DNA of 49,219 nucleotides from an uncultured Hungatella sp. (lineage in GTDB: Bacteria; Bacillota; Clostridia; Lachnospirales; Lachnospiraceae), in assembly GCA_949879795.1 (NCBI GenBank), contig CATLBR010000022.1, forward strand, positions 1 through 49,219. The letters are read 5' to 3'. How positions within the stretch are numbered: position 1 is the first letter of the stretch; each line of letters begins with the position of its first letter. The notes under the pieces are model-generated. The model worked only from the letters and a program-made list of their open reading frames with translations, was not told the origin of the DNA and ran no database searches. Position numbers and translations under genes: made by a program. Shown here piece after piece: positions 1 to 7,444 of the stretch.

Positions 1-2
1 AT

Positions 3-419
3 AAAGGGAAGAAAATGAGTCCGGAGCAGTATGAAAAATGCAAGGATACAATGTTTCGCAAAGGAAATGTTCCTGCAAATCACATGGAGGTCGGAGAGTA
101 CACACATACCACTGACGGTTATCTCGTTCGGAAAGTGCAGGAGCAGGGAACGCAGCGGGAGCGATTCGAGTTCGTCCACCGGAAAGTATGGGAAGATCAT
201 AACGGCCCGATCCCGGAGGGCAAGATGGTAAGTTTCCTGGATGGGGATAAGGATAATTGCGATATTGATAATCTGGTACTGATAGACAACAAGGAGAACC
301 TGGAGCTGAATCGAAGTAATCTGAGGTTCTCCAATGCAGAATTTACAAAGGCGGGCGTTGCGATTGCAAAAGTAAAAGTAGCGGCGCGACAAAGGAGAGG
401 AAAGAAGGTGCGGAATTGA
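3..419 (+). CDS. HNH endonuclease, 5'-truncated by window edge
   Basis: Phage or ICE-type HNH homing endonuclease (HNH_3-like). The visible core has an invariant-looking H in VHRKVWEDHNGPIP and then FLDGDKDNCDIDNL, the usual H...N...N layout of this family. An ATG lies at 15, but the frame is open to the left edge and reads KGKKMSPEQYEKC. In longer relatives an internal GKKMSPEEY-like stretch precedes MFxKGNVPANH, so the true start is probably outside the window and the first 100 or so residues are missing. The C-terminus is basic. It overlaps the next gene by a few bases. Family assignment is fairly sure; the in vivo target is unknown. Confidence 0.75.
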   Translation, partial: KGKKMSPEQYEKCKDTMFRKGNVPANHMEVGEYTHTTDGYLVRKVQEQGTQRERFEFVHRKVWEDHNGPIPEGKMVSFLDGDKDNCDIDNLVLIDNKENLELNRSNLRFSNAEFTKAGVAIAKVKVAARQRRGKKVRN

Positions 420-421
420 GT

Positions 422-766
422 ATGCCTATAGGGGAAATCATAAGACAGCTGGAAAGTCTGGCAGAGCATTGTGAAAGCATGATAGACAAGGATGATCCGG
501 AAGATATATGGAGGATTGATACGGTGGCTCTCCAGGAGGCAGTGAAAAAACTGAAAGGAGAGCTGAGTGGAGAAAACGCAGCGGCCACCATTCGGCAGAT
601 CATGGAGAGGGAGGATGTGAACCAGAAAGAGCTTGCGGAGAAGATGGGATGCGTAAGGCAGAATATCAGCCAAACGCTGAATCGGGGAACTGTGAACATG
701 AGATACGACAGCTTTTACCGGATGGCGAAGGCTCTTGGTTACGAGATTATCCTGAGAAAAATCTGA
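422..766 (+). CDS. XRE-family HTH regulator, phage/ICE type
   Basis: Protein of 114 aa. The last 65 residues form a Cro/cI-type helix-turn-helix (NQKELAEKMGCVRQNISQTLNRG), and the N-terminal 50 residues are acidic and probably helical. A TTG at 416 overlapping the upstream stop is an alternative start; ATG 422 is preferred, with AAGG about 12 nt upstream. A consensus promoter and a small-gene operon begin just downstream. This protein is a candidate reader of the CTCGCA operators in this region, by inference only. It could instead be the antitoxin half of a pair whose partner is not visible. Confidence 0.7.
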   Translation: MPIGEIIRQLESLAEHCESMIDKDDPEDIWRIDTVALQEAVKKLKGELSGENAAATIRQIMEREDVNQKELAEKMGCVRQNISQTLNRGTVNMRYDSFYRMAKALGYEIILRKI

Positions 767-795
767 AAAAATTTGCATTTTGAGAAGTAAAACTA

Positions 796-824
796 TTGAC
801 AAACTCGCAGTTGCGAAGTATAAT
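796..824 (+). promoter_or_regulatory. sigma-A promoter with palindrome in the spacer
   Basis: TTGACA (796-801), 17 nt spacer, TATAAT (819-824): both hexamers match consensus. The spacer contains TCGCA-GT-TGCGA (805-816), a perfect 5-bp inverted repeat placed to act as an operator. It drives the gene at 872 and probably the genes behind it. Confidence 0.8.
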
Positions 825-871
825 ATATACATAATCAAACAACAAATAAAGCACTTGCGGAGGTAGCAGTT

Positions 872-1057
872 ATGAAGATTGAAACAGGCAGATTTTTTAA
901 GACTTGGACGGATGGGAACGTAAGAATTATGAAAGATGCAGCAGATAAGGGCTTTTATCCATATGCAGTTCAGAAATTTAACGGTAAGACGTGGGACAAG
1001 GTTAGATGCCTGCACACTTTATCTGAAGCAAAGGCTTTTATGAAGGAGGTAGCATAA
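872..1057 (+). CDS. small hypothetical protein (61 aa)
   Basis: Starts at ATG 872 behind GCGGAGGTAG, and is the first gene after the consensus promoter at 796-824. The product is rich in K and W/F/Y (KTWTDGNVRIMKDAADKG, then a C-terminal HTLSEAKAFMKEVA helix). No membrane segment, Cys cluster or known motif is visible. Gene reality is supported by promoter, SD and spacing. Function unknown. Confidence 0.6.
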   Translation: MKIETGRFFKTWTDGNVRIMKDAADKGFYPYAVQKFNGKTWDKVRCLHTLSEAKAFMKEVA

Positions 1058-1112
1058 GACACAGGAACTCAGAGGTCTGGATTGGAGAAGGGTATATTTT
1101 TTTACTCCAAAA

Positions 1113-1126
1113 TCTCGCAGATGAGA
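1113..1126. promoter_or_regulatory. CTCGCA-type inverted repeat (site D)
   Basis: TCTC-GCAGAT-GAGA, a perfect 4-bp inverted repeat with a 6-nt centre. It shares the CTCGCA half with the sites at 804, 6024 and 11055 and lies about 50 bp upstream of the start at 1175. Confidence 0.35.
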
Positions 1127-1174
1127 GCTAAAGGAGTGGAATGGAAACGCATAATCGAAAAGGAGTGTGGCTAT

Positions 1175-1516
1175 ATGCTGAGAATGCACCAGAAAATCAA
1201 ATGGACGAGGACGGAATTACAGAAATTCGCAGAGTACGACGGACTGGAATGCGAGGCGATGCTGATGGCAGAAGATGCTATGTGGTGTGGCGGTGGAGTT
1301 GCGGTAGGCAGCAGTATTCATCAGCGGTCAGAGGAAATCGGAAAAGAACTCTGCACCTTACGGGACAGCTTAAAAGCACTCATGGGTACCACCAGGTTCA
1401 ACATTCTGATGAATGATCGGTTTACGATGAGAGCCTGGAGGGGCGAAGTCTCTGCGAGATACATAGCAAAACATCCGTGGGCGGCTCCGGAAGATTGCCG
1501 GCCGGGATGGGAATAG
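1175..1516 (+). CDS. hypothetical protein (113 aa)
   Basis: The frame can be extended to a TTG at 1082, but ATG 1175 follows AAAGGAGTG at a good distance and is preferred. That places the CTCGCA inverted repeat (1113-1126) outside the gene. The product has a basic N-terminus (MHQKIKWTRTELQKFAEYDG) followed by small and charged residues. No recognised domain. Part of the plus-strand small-gene run. Function unknown. Confidence 0.55.
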   Translation: MLRMHQKIKWTRTELQKFAEYDGLECEAMLMAEDAMWCGGGVAVGSSIHQRSEEIGKELCTLRDSLKALMGTTRFNILMNDRFTMRAWRGEVSARYIAKHPWAAPEDCRPGWE

Positions 1517-1526
1517 GAGGAAAAGC

Positions 1527-1835
1527 ATGATTAAGAATTTGGCACAGTTGAAAAGAGCGCTTGTAAAGGGGGCAGAGTTTGAAATTGTCGCTCATGCCCG
1601 GCAGGGATGCGTAGGACAGCGCAGGAGAGTGAATGTTGCTGACAGCACAGGGTTCTACAGCATCATTCCGGATCAGCCGGACAGCCGTGAAACGCTGGCA
1701 AACAATGGCAGGGGTTCATACCTGGGCTGGAGTAAGGCAGCATTCTGGAGGTTTGAAAGCGGTATCTGTACCTTGTATGACAGCGACAAGAGTTTCACGC
1801 CGGAGCATATCATTATTTCATTAAAGGTGGTGTAG
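1527..1835 (+). CDS. hypothetical protein (102 aa)
   Basis: ATG 1527 behind AGGAGG. The N-terminus (LAQLKRALVKGAEFEIVAHAR) recalls the IDRAIRSGAEFKV stretch of the DUF6273-like protein at 6083, so the two may share a short recognition module of this element; the likeness is weak. Predicted mixed alpha/beta, no membrane segment. Function unknown. Confidence 0.6.
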   Translation: MIKNLAQLKRALVKGAEFEIVAHARQGCVGQRRRVNVADSTGFYSIIPDQPDSRETLANNGRGSYLGWSKAAFWRFESGICTLYDSDKSFTPEHIIISLKVV

Positions 1836-1837
1836 GT

Positions 1838-2035
1838 ATGGCATATCAGAGAAAGACAAGGGATCGCTGGGATATCGAAACGAATTACGGCTACGGCTGG
1901 GAAGTGGAGAACAGCGAATACACAAGGGAAGATGCAAAGCGTTCTCTCCGGGAATACCGGGAGAACCTGCAGGCATATGGAAAATGCGATGTGCGCATGG
2001 TAAAGCGCAGAGAAAGATTGGAGGAAACAGCATGA
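1838..2035 (+). CDS. small charged hypothetical protein (65 aa)
   Basis: Starts 2 nt after the previous stop. Rich in R, E and Y (TREDAKRSLREYRENLQAYG), predicted largely helical. Its stop overlaps the next start in an ATGA arrangement, which implies translational coupling. Function unknown. Confidence 0.6.
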   Translation: MAYQRKTRDRWDIETNYGYGWEVENSEYTREDAKRSLREYRENLQAYGKCDVRMVKRRERLEETA

Positions 2036-2187
2036 ATTATCCGGTAAGCGAAAAGAAATGCGCTAGGTGCTCCGCTTGCCAGCTGGTGACAAAGGACATC
2101 AGCGGGGCATCGTTGGAAGAAAAGAAAATGTATTATCAGTGTATCGCAATGGCAGAGTGCTACTGCGGGGAACAGGAGGAAAAGTAA
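2032..2187 (+). CDS. small Cys-rich protein (51 aa)
   Basis: ATG 2032 overlaps the upstream stop (ATGA) and has GAGGA about 8 nt before it. Two Cys clusters are visible, CARCSAC near residue 10 and CIAMAECYC near residue 40. Together they give six Cys that could bind a metal as a small zinc-ribbon-like fold (inference). The stop TAA shares a base with the next ATG (TAATG). Function unknown. Confidence 0.6.
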   Translation: MNYPVSEKKCARCSACQLVTKDISGASLEEKKMYYQCIAMAECYCGEQEEK

Positions 2188-3113
2188 TGGAGAGAGTTTA
2201 CTACAGTATCAACGAGGCAGCGGCCAGGACAGCGCACCAGATGATGTCCTTCAGCGATTACAAGGAGGACAGCAAGACAGCAGAGTACAAGGGATATGTT
2301 GACCGGGCCTATGAACTGGCAGATAAGATTGCGGCAGCAAGGCCGGATCAGGCAGACCGGGTATATAGCATGGCGGCCAGGTACTCGAAGAGGATGGCAG
2401 AGTACACGAACCGGGATATACATATCGGGTGTATGTGTCCGTCTGTGATGATTTCCGGAGCCGGGAATTTTCCTGTAAGAAAAAAGGAAAAGCAGAACCA
2501 GGCGTGGGACAAGAATCATCAGTTTTTCAATGAGACGCAGGGCATCCTCAGCAAGATGGAGAGCATCCTGCACGGAAAGGAACTGATTAAGTCCAGTGAC
2601 GAGGACGCAATCGAAAAGCTGGAAGAAAAGCTGGAAAATCTGAAAGATATGCAGGAGCGCATGAAAGCGGCGAATAAGGCTGTCCGCTTGAAAGATACGG
2701 AGAAAGGCAATGAGCAGCTGAGAATCATGGGGTACTCAGAAAAGCAGATCAAGGAGCTACGCGAGCCGGACTTCTGTGGGAGGGTTGGCTATCCGGATTA
2801 TGCCCTGCAGAACAATAATGCCAACATTCACCGGATAGAGGGGCGCATAAAGGAGCTGCAGGCCACGAAGGAAAGGGGAACGCTGGAAACAGAAAATCAG
2901 TTCTTCAAGATCGTTGAGAATACGGAGGCAATGAGGCTCCAGCTGTTCTTTGACGGAAAGCCGGAGCCGGAAGTGCGGGAGGTATTGAAGAGCAATGGTT
3001 TCCGCTGGGCGCCGAGTCAGTCAGCATGGCAGAGGCAGCTTACGGATAATGCCAGGTATTCCTTAAAGCTGGTTATCAAAAAGCTGGAAGAAATGCAGGA
3101 GGCAGGACAATGA
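2187..3113 (+). CDS. conserved mobile-element protein (308 aa)
   Basis: Start 2187 is coupled to the upstream stop (TAATG), with AGGAGGAAA before it. Residues about 80-100 contain IGCMCPSVMISGAGNFPVRK, then a long coiled-coil-like helix (about 130-215; IEKLEEKLENLKDMQERM). The C-terminus has SNGFRWAPSQSAWQRQLT. Both flanking blocks recur in large accessory proteins of Clostridia ICEs and phages from recollection; I cannot name the Pfam family with certainty. No catalytic motif is evident. It may be a DNA-associated or anti-restriction accessory protein (inference). Confidence 0.65.
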   Translation: MERVYYSINEAAARTAHQMMSFSDYKEDSKTAEYKGYVDRAYELADKIAAARPDQADRVYSMAARYSKRMAEYTNRDIHIGCMCPSVMISGAGNFPVRKKEKQNQAWDKNHQFFNETQGILSKMESILHGKELIKSSDEDAIEKLEEKLENLKDMQERMKAANKAVRLKDTEKGNEQLRIMGYSEKQIKELREPDFCGRVGYPDYALQNNNANIHRIEGRIKELQATKERGTLETENQFFKIVENTEAMRLQLFFDGKPEPEVREVLKSNGFRWAPSQSAWQRQLTDNARYSLKLVIKKLEEMQEAGQ

Positions 3114-3298
3114 CATTGTCAAAAGCAGCCGCAGTCGTCGTCCAGGCAGGAGGCAGTACCTACAATATAGGGTTCAATGACGGCGATGAAACGCAGTTTG
3201 ATGCACATGATCTTCCGGAATTGCTGGAATGTTGGATTGGTTTTTGTGCTGAGAATGGTTTCCAGACAAACAGCGTTGATTATGTAGAAAGGGTTTAG
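3110..3298 (+). CDS. small hypothetical protein (62 aa)
   Basis: ATG 3110 overlaps the preceding stop by 4 nt, with AGGAGGCAGG upstream. The product is acidic (GFNDGDETQFDAHDLPELLEC). No recognised domain; ICE/phage small-protein type. Function unknown. Confidence 0.55.
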   Translation: MTLSKAAAVVVQAGGSTYNIGFNDGDETQFDAHDLPELLECWIGFCAENGFQTNSVDYVERV

Positions 3299-3301
3299 GC
3301 A

Positions 3302-3541
3302 ATGGCAGAAGTTCTTACCAGGAAAATCGCAATTGAATACAGAGACAGGGCGAGACTTCTGCCTCCAAATGGTCTGCAGGACATCGGAGATAGACGAAAG
3401 CTGAGGGTAGAATTACAGTCCAGGTGCAATCTCACGGAGCTGGAGGCGGTAAACATCATCAATGGCTACCATATCGGAGACTATGTGGTATTAGCAGAAA
3501 GACGGGAAAGCGAAAAGAGAAAGAGAGAACAGGAGGAATGA
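3302..3541 (+). CDS. small hypothetical protein (79 aa)
   Basis: Follows the previous gene by 3 nt. Central part LTELEAVNIINGYHIGDYV could be a small helical domain; the tail is a charged helix (RRESEKRKREQEE). Its coding end carries the AGGAGG used by the next gene. Function unknown. Confidence 0.55.
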   Translation: MAEVLTRKIAIEYRDRARLLPPNGLQDIGDRRKLRVELQSRCNLTELEAVNIINGYHIGDYVVLAERRESEKRKREQEE

Positions 3542-3543
3542 CA

Positions 3544-4251
3544 ATGCGGGTAGAAAAAGATGGCTTTGTTCTGCACATTGAGGGTACATGGATGGAGATT
3601 TCCAACAAGTACGGGGTGCTGGAGCATGGGGATGTGGCAGCTGATCCGGAGGATGTCCCGGAAGGGTATGCAGAAAAGGCGCTGGAAAAGTTCATCCAGC
3701 AGCATAGCGTATCTGAGAAAGGCAATCCGACATGCGTTAAGAAAGTGGCGTATGACGGAGAAAGAAAAGAGTACATCCAGTTGCAGGCGGTACTTCCGGT
3801 AGGCGATGACTACTGGACCGTCCAGAAGTTTGATAACGAGCTGGTGTATATGGGAGAGGTATGGTCTGGATGCAAGTACCGGGATGAAGTGCAGGACTGG
3901 ATGCACTCAAACTTCGACATTGAGAGCTGTCTTATGGCTGGAGTGTACCGGGACAGCAAGCTGGGGGATTGTACCAACAACGGAATTTCTGCACACGCAA
4001 GCGATTTATATATCCTGGCAGAGCAGAAAGGACCGTTTGAGCCGGAGGACATAAGGCAGTGCGTATATATCGAATGGAGAAATTGTTGCGGCGAGCAGTA
4101 CATTGACTGTAAGCCTGCGTATTTCCCTAAGCGCTGGTATATGGCGGGTGGAAATTTCCTCTATACCTCGGACAGCAGGTTTAGGGAAATCACGAAATCA
4201 AAATATCCGATTTCCATTCATGACCGGTACGAGGGGAGGCAGGGCGCATGA
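3544..4251 (+). CDS. hypothetical protein (235 aa)
   Basis: Two ATGs are possible (3538 and 3544). ATG 3544 lies 7 nt after AGGAGG (3531-3536), whereas 3538 is too close, so 3544 is chosen. The product is soluble, rich in Tyr/Trp and Cys, and probably beta-rich (GFVLHIEGTWMEISNKYGVL near the N-terminus; CVYIEWRNCCGEQYIDC near residue 180). Its stop overlaps the next ATG (ATGA). No family recognised. Confidence 0.6.
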   Translation: MRVEKDGFVLHIEGTWMEISNKYGVLEHGDVAADPEDVPEGYAEKALEKFIQQHSVSEKGNPTCVKKVAYDGERKEYIQLQAVLPVGDDYWTVQKFDNELVYMGEVWSGCKYRDEVQDWMHSNFDIESCLMAGVYRDSKLGDCTNNGISAHASDLYILAEQKGPFEPEDIRQCVYIEWRNCCGEQYIDCKPAYFPKRWYMAGGNFLYTSDSRFREITKSKYPISIHDRYEGRQGA

Positions 4252-4505
4252 AGATTGTTGGCTACTGCGTTCATGGGAATAAGCAGTATGTGGCGTTTAA
4301 CGAGGATGAAAAGAGGCCGGAGCGGTTCAAGATCACGGACGGGTTTCACGACAGGCCGGTAAACGAGAGAAATGCAGAGAAGTACCAGGATTACCGGTGG
4401 GTGGATAAGCAGGAGGTTGATTTGAAAAAGATCATCAGCCGCCTGCGTGGGGCAAGACCGTGGCATCCGTTATTGGAATTACTCAGAAAGGAGAGCGCAG
4501 CATGA
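4248..4505 (+). CDS. small hypothetical protein (85 aa)
   Basis: Translationally coupled to the gene before (ATGA) and to the Rha-type regulator after it (4-nt overlap). The product has a short beta-rich N-terminus (MKIVGYCVHGNKQYVAF) and a basic C-terminal helix. Function unknown. Confidence 0.55.
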   Translation: MKIVGYCVHGNKQYVAFNEDEKRPERFKITDGFHDRPVNERNAEKYQDYRWVDKQEVDLKKIISRLRGARPWHPLLELLRKESAA

Positions 4506-5269
4506 GCATAAGGCTGAATATCGGGCATGACGATGCGGAAAAAATCGCTGCCTGCATCAAGGGAATTGCAGGGAGTGTGTCGGCGAGCGATATTGTGGAG
4601 ATTGTTTTGAAAGCCCCGGAAGTAAAGGAGGCAAAGCCGCAGGAAAAGCCGGGTGCAACTATGACAAGCCGTGAAGTTGCGGATGCGCTGGGCCGGACGC
4701 ATTCTGCAGTATTCAAGCAGATAGCAAAGTTCCTGTGTTCGGAGGAAACAGACGGAAAAGAGAGAGGGTATTTCCTTACTTCCTTTGTCTGTTCGCATAA
4801 GAACAGGAAATCATACCCGATGTATGAAATGACGGAAAGCGCCTGTATGGAATACCGAGGAATGGTTGCAAAGTACGGCAGTGGAATCAAATGCGTTGCA
4901 GACGGCATAAGGAGATTCGACCAGGCGATCCAGGAGCATTTTCATCCAGAAAAGAAAGTGGACGTAAGTGCTGGGGCTGGCGGAGGTTTTCTCCTGGAGG
5001 GAAAGCCGAGAAGTGAGTACGAGGAATATTGCGATATGTTCAACCGCTTTATCACTGGACCGGCAGTAGAGGGCCGGGAGATAACGGAGCTGACGGAGAA
5101 ATACCAGAAGTTCTACGAGGTAATGAAGTCCACCCAGCTGAAAGCACAGGAAAGTAATAGGCTGGAAGATGCCCTTTACGGTGTGGCAATCGAGGCAGAA
5201 ATGCAGGGATTCATCTACGGTTTCAAAATGTTTGATGCTCTGCTGAATAAACAGCTGGCAACGGCATAG
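4502..5269 (+). CDS. Rha-family phage regulatory protein
   Basis: Protein of 255 aa. Residues about 55-140 match the Rha/antirepressor fold: MTSREVADALGRTHSAVFKQI, then YFLTSFVCSHKNRKSYPMYEMTE split by variable loops, ending in a helix (CMEYRGMVAKYGSGIKC). Rha proteins of lambdoid and Gram-positive phages are DNA-binding regulators interfering with growth when IHF is absent. The N-terminal 50 residues and C-terminal 115 residues are extra domains without a recognised family. A second Rha-type gene lies at 47140. Overlaps the previous stop. Confidence 0.7.
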   Translation: MSIRLNIGHDDAEKIAACIKGIAGSVSASDIVEIVLKAPEVKEAKPQEKPGATMTSREVADALGRTHSAVFKQIAKFLCSEETDGKERGYFLTSFVCSHKNRKSYPMYEMTESACMEYRGMVAKYGSGIKCVADGIRRFDQAIQEHFHPEKKVDVSAGAGGGFLLEGKPRSEYEEYCDMFNRFITGPAVEGREITELTEKYQKFYEVMKSTQLKAQESNRLEDALYGVAIEAEMQGFIYGFKMFDALLNKQLATA

Positions 5270-5281
5270 GAGGGATTTGCA

Positions 5282-6007
5282 TTGAAGTACATGGGTAGCA
5301 AGAGCAAAGTTGCCCGGCATATAGTGCCTATCATCCAGAAATATATAGATGATAACCAGCCGTGGGCGTACATAGAGCCATTCTGTGGCGGATGCAATAT
5401 CATAGACAAAATCCACGCAAAGAGAAGGTTTGCTCATGATAAGCAGGAACACTTGATAGAACTGTTCAGAAATCTTGATAGGCTCGGAGAACTGCCAGGA
5501 TTTGTCACGAAAGAGCATTACTCAGAAGTGAGAAAGTGCTTTTATGAGCAGACCGGCATATATGAAAAATGGTATGTAGGAGCTATCGGGTATCTGGCAA
5601 GCTATAATGGCCGGTTCTTTGATGGAGGATATGCCGGAATAGTGCATACGGAAGATGGGGTTAGGAATTATTACGAAGAGGCATTGAGAAATCTGATAAA
5701 GCAGGCTGAGGACTTAAAAGGTGTCGAGTTTATCTGCAGTGATTATAAGTTACTCAACACGCAGGGAGCGGTTATCTATTGCGATCCTCCGTATGAGGGC
5801 ACAAAGGAGTATGGAATAAGCAAGGGGTTCGACTACGGAGAGTTTTGGCAGTGGGTGAGAGAAATCAGTGTAGAGAATATCGTGCTGATAAGCAGTAGCG
5901 CAGCGCCAGATGATTTTAAGTGCATCTGGAGCAAACCGGTATCAAGGACGATAAAGGCAGACAAGAATCCGGTGCAGGCTACGGAAAAGCTGTTCATCAG
6001 CAGGTAA
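5282..6007 (+). CDS. DNA adenine methylase, D12 class (Dam-like)
   Basis: N6-adenine methyltransferase of 241 aa that uses S-adenosylmethionine. The N-terminal MKYMGSKSKVARHIV helix is the family signature, followed by the SAM-binding IEPFCGGCNI (about residues 30-40) and the catalytic DPPYEG (about residue 165). Start is TTG 5282, because the family begins exactly MKYMGSK and an AGGAGG sits at the correct spacing; ATG 5291 would remove the conserved Lys-Tyr. No partner restriction enzyme is adjacent, so it is probably an orphan methylase protecting the element from host restriction (inference). Confidence 0.88.
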   Translation: MKYMGSKSKVARHIVPIIQKYIDDNQPWAYIEPFCGGCNIIDKIHAKRRFAHDKQEHLIELFRNLDRLGELPGFVTKEHYSEVRKCFYEQTGIYEKWYVGAIGYLASYNGRFFDGGYAGIVHTEDGVRNYYEEALRNLIKQAEDLKGVEFICSDYKLLNTQGAVIYCDPPYEGTKEYGISKGFDYGEFWQWVREISVENIVLISSSAAPDDFKCIWSKPVSRTIKADKNPVQATEKLFISR

Positions 6008-6023
6008 ATTTTTTTGACCGACT

Positions 6024-6041
6024 ATCTCGCAAATACGAGAT
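6024..6041. promoter_or_regulatory. CTCGCA-type inverted repeat (site B)
   Basis: ATCTCG-CAAATA-CGAGAT is a perfect 6-bp inverted repeat. It sits just downstream of a TTGACC -35-like hexamer (6014-6019) and upstream of the gene at 6083. No clear -10 was found. Confidence 0.45.
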
Positions 6042-6082
6042 TTTTGGATAAATAGAAACGCAATAGCGAAAGGAGAAAGACG

Positions 6083-6940
6083 ATGGAGGAATTGAGAGTA
6101 AGAGTAGGGAATGAGGAGCTGAAGGTAAAGGGCAATCCGGAGATGCTCCAGAGAGAGCGTGAGGCTTTCTACCAGCACATCAAGGAAGTGGAAGAGGCCA
6201 ACATCAAGGCAAAAGCTGAGCTGGTGCAGAGGATGAAAAACGACATGGCCTGGTACGCAAGGGTACGGCAGGAAAAGGATGCGGCAAATGCCGGAAAGCC
6301 GGGAGTCGTGAGAACCTGCGGAGAACTGCAGGGAACCTGGGAAGAGATCGACAGAGCAATTAGGTCCGGCGCAGAGTTCAAGGTCGGAGATTACAAAAAA
6401 GGCAGCATGGTGGACGGCCAGGGCTTTACGATGGTGGTTACGGATGTGACGGACGAGTATGTGCGGTTCGAGAGCCGGGATTGCCTGGGCGGAACAGTCC
6501 AGTGGAACAAAAAAGACACGACAGACGGCGGCATCGAAGAGTCCAATGTGCAGGAATGGATCATGCTGGAATTGTTCGGCAAGTTGCCGGATGATTTGCG
6601 GCAGGTAATCAGCAAAGCCACAAGGAAGTATGTGGACAACGAGGGCGAGATCAAGGAGTATGAAACAATATTATTCCTGCCTTCAGCATCGGAGGTATTT
6701 GACGAGGATGATTGCTACGGCGATGAAGGGCTGTATGAGCAGCTGGAATACTACAAGGACCGCAGGAACAGAATGAGGGGATCAGCGGAGGGAGAGGATA
6801 CGTGCTACTGGTGGCTTGCGTCTGTGGGGTCTGGCAGTTCGACGCATGCGTGCACTGTCAACCGCGACGGCTATGCCGGCCACTGGAACGCGTCCATTGC
6901 GACTCGGGTGCCCGTCTGCTTCATCATCAAAAAATCATAA
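6083..6940 (+). CDS. DUF6273-like protein, probable retroelement target
   Basis: Protein of 285 aa. The N-terminal 70 residues are a charged coiled coil, followed by a middle region with TWEEIDRAIRSGAEFKV. The C-terminal 130 residues resemble DUF6273, a C-type-lectin or formylglycine-enzyme-like fold (FLPSASEVF...CYWWLASV...NRDGYAGHWNA...VPVCFII). From codon 253 to the end, codons such as GGC, AGT, CAT, ACT, CGC, TAT, CAC, TCC and ATT sit in positions derivable from AAC/AAT by changing adenines only. A 6-bp GC hairpin follows the stop. That is the layout of a diversity-generating retroelement variable region. No reverse transcriptase or template repeat was found in the window. Confidence 0.65.
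   Translation: MEELRVRVGNEELKVKGNPEMLQREREAFYQHIKEVEEANIKAKAELVQRMKNDMAWYARVRQEKDAANAGKPGVVRTCGELQGTWEEIDRAIRSGAEFKVGDYKKGSMVDGQGFTMVVTDVTDEYVRFESRDCLGGTVQWNKKDTTDGGIEESNVQEWIMLELFGKLPDDLRQVISKATRKYVDNEGEIKEYETILFLPSASEVFDEDDCYGDEGLYEQLEYYKDRRNRMRGSAEGEDTCYWWLASVGSGSSTHACTVNRDGYAGHWNASIATRVPVCFIIKKS
6809..6937 (+). other. candidate DGR variable region
   Basis: The last 43 codons of the DUF6273-like gene, from the TGG-TGG pair onward. Diversity concentrates at codons compatible with adenine mutagenesis (GGC, AGT, CAT, ACT, CGC, TAT, CAC, TCC, ATT). Codons lacking A in the presumed template (GCG, GTC, GAC, GGC) stay clean. The 3' end is GC-rich, as expected for an initiation-of-mutagenic-homing site. 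Confidence 0.5.
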
Positions 6941-6952
6941 TATCACGGAATC

Positions 6953-6969
6953 GGCGGCCTTGTGCCGCC
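6953..6969 (+). repeat. GC hairpin after the variable region
   Basis: GGCGGC-CTTGT-GCCGCC, a perfect 6-bp stem 12 nt after the stop. In known DGRs a GC hairpin just 3' of the variable region stimulates homing. It is not followed by a T-run, so it is a poor intrinsic terminator. Confidence 0.5.
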
Positions 6970-6991
6970 AGTTCTTGAAAGGAGGCTGACA

Positions 6992-7432
6992 ATGGAACGA
7001 TGGACCATACAGAGATTGAATGAGCTGGATGATAAGAGGTTTGCAATCTGCATATTACAGGAGAGGCTTAATGGGTTGAGCAATCCCTACAGTCCGCTTG
7101 CGACAAAGCTGGCGGGAGCAATAAGGGGATTTACGGAAGTGGATTCTAGGGGTGCAGAAAGCAGAGGAACACAAACGGCGAAAAAGGTAATGGATGCTGT
7201 AAAGGAGATAGAAGAATCTGGATATCCGGAGCCGGGAGGCCTGCTCGGTTTCTGCATTGAGAGCGAGATAGACAGTTACGACAAGGCGGGAAACGGCATC
7301 ATATCTGTATTCAATAGGCATCCAGAACAGGCGGATATTCTGGAGGAAATGCTGATTGCGATTTGCGGGTGGGGTGTTGAGGGATTAAAGGAAAAAATGG
7401 AAGAAAATGCTGAGTATTACAGCGGACTATAG
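6992..7432 (+). CDS. hypothetical protein (146 aa)
   Basis: ATG 6992 lies 5 nt after GGAGGCTGAC; an in-frame upstream extension to about 6962 is ignored because it overlaps the hairpin and lacks an SD. Predicted all-helical (LNELDDKRFAICILQERL; KKVMDAVKEIEESG). It has no likeness I can see to the Avd accessory protein of DGRs, despite its position next to the putative variable gene. Function unknown. Confidence 0.6.
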   Translation: MERWTIQRLNELDDKRFAICILQERLNGLSNPYSPLATKLAGAIRGFTEVDSRGAESRGTQTAKKVMDAVKEIEESGYPEPGGLLGFCIESEIDSYDKAGNGIISVFNRHPEQADILEEMLIAICGWGVEGLKEKMEENAEYYSGL

Positions 7433-7444
7433 GAGGATAAACGA

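Noticed and set aside
197..1015. 272-aa reading frame on the minus strand across the first genes
   Set aside because: It is a shadow of three plus-strand genes with good SD and a consensus promoter; the product is Ser/Leu/Cys-rich without any motif.
6953..6969. Intrinsic terminator after the DUF6273-like gene
   Set aside because: The stem is short and is followed by CAGTTCTTG, not a T-run, and the downstream gene has no own promoter visible.
6992..7432. Avd accessory gene of a diversity-generating retroelement
   Set aside because: Position fits, but the sequence lacks the basic four-helix pattern of Avd and is acidic.
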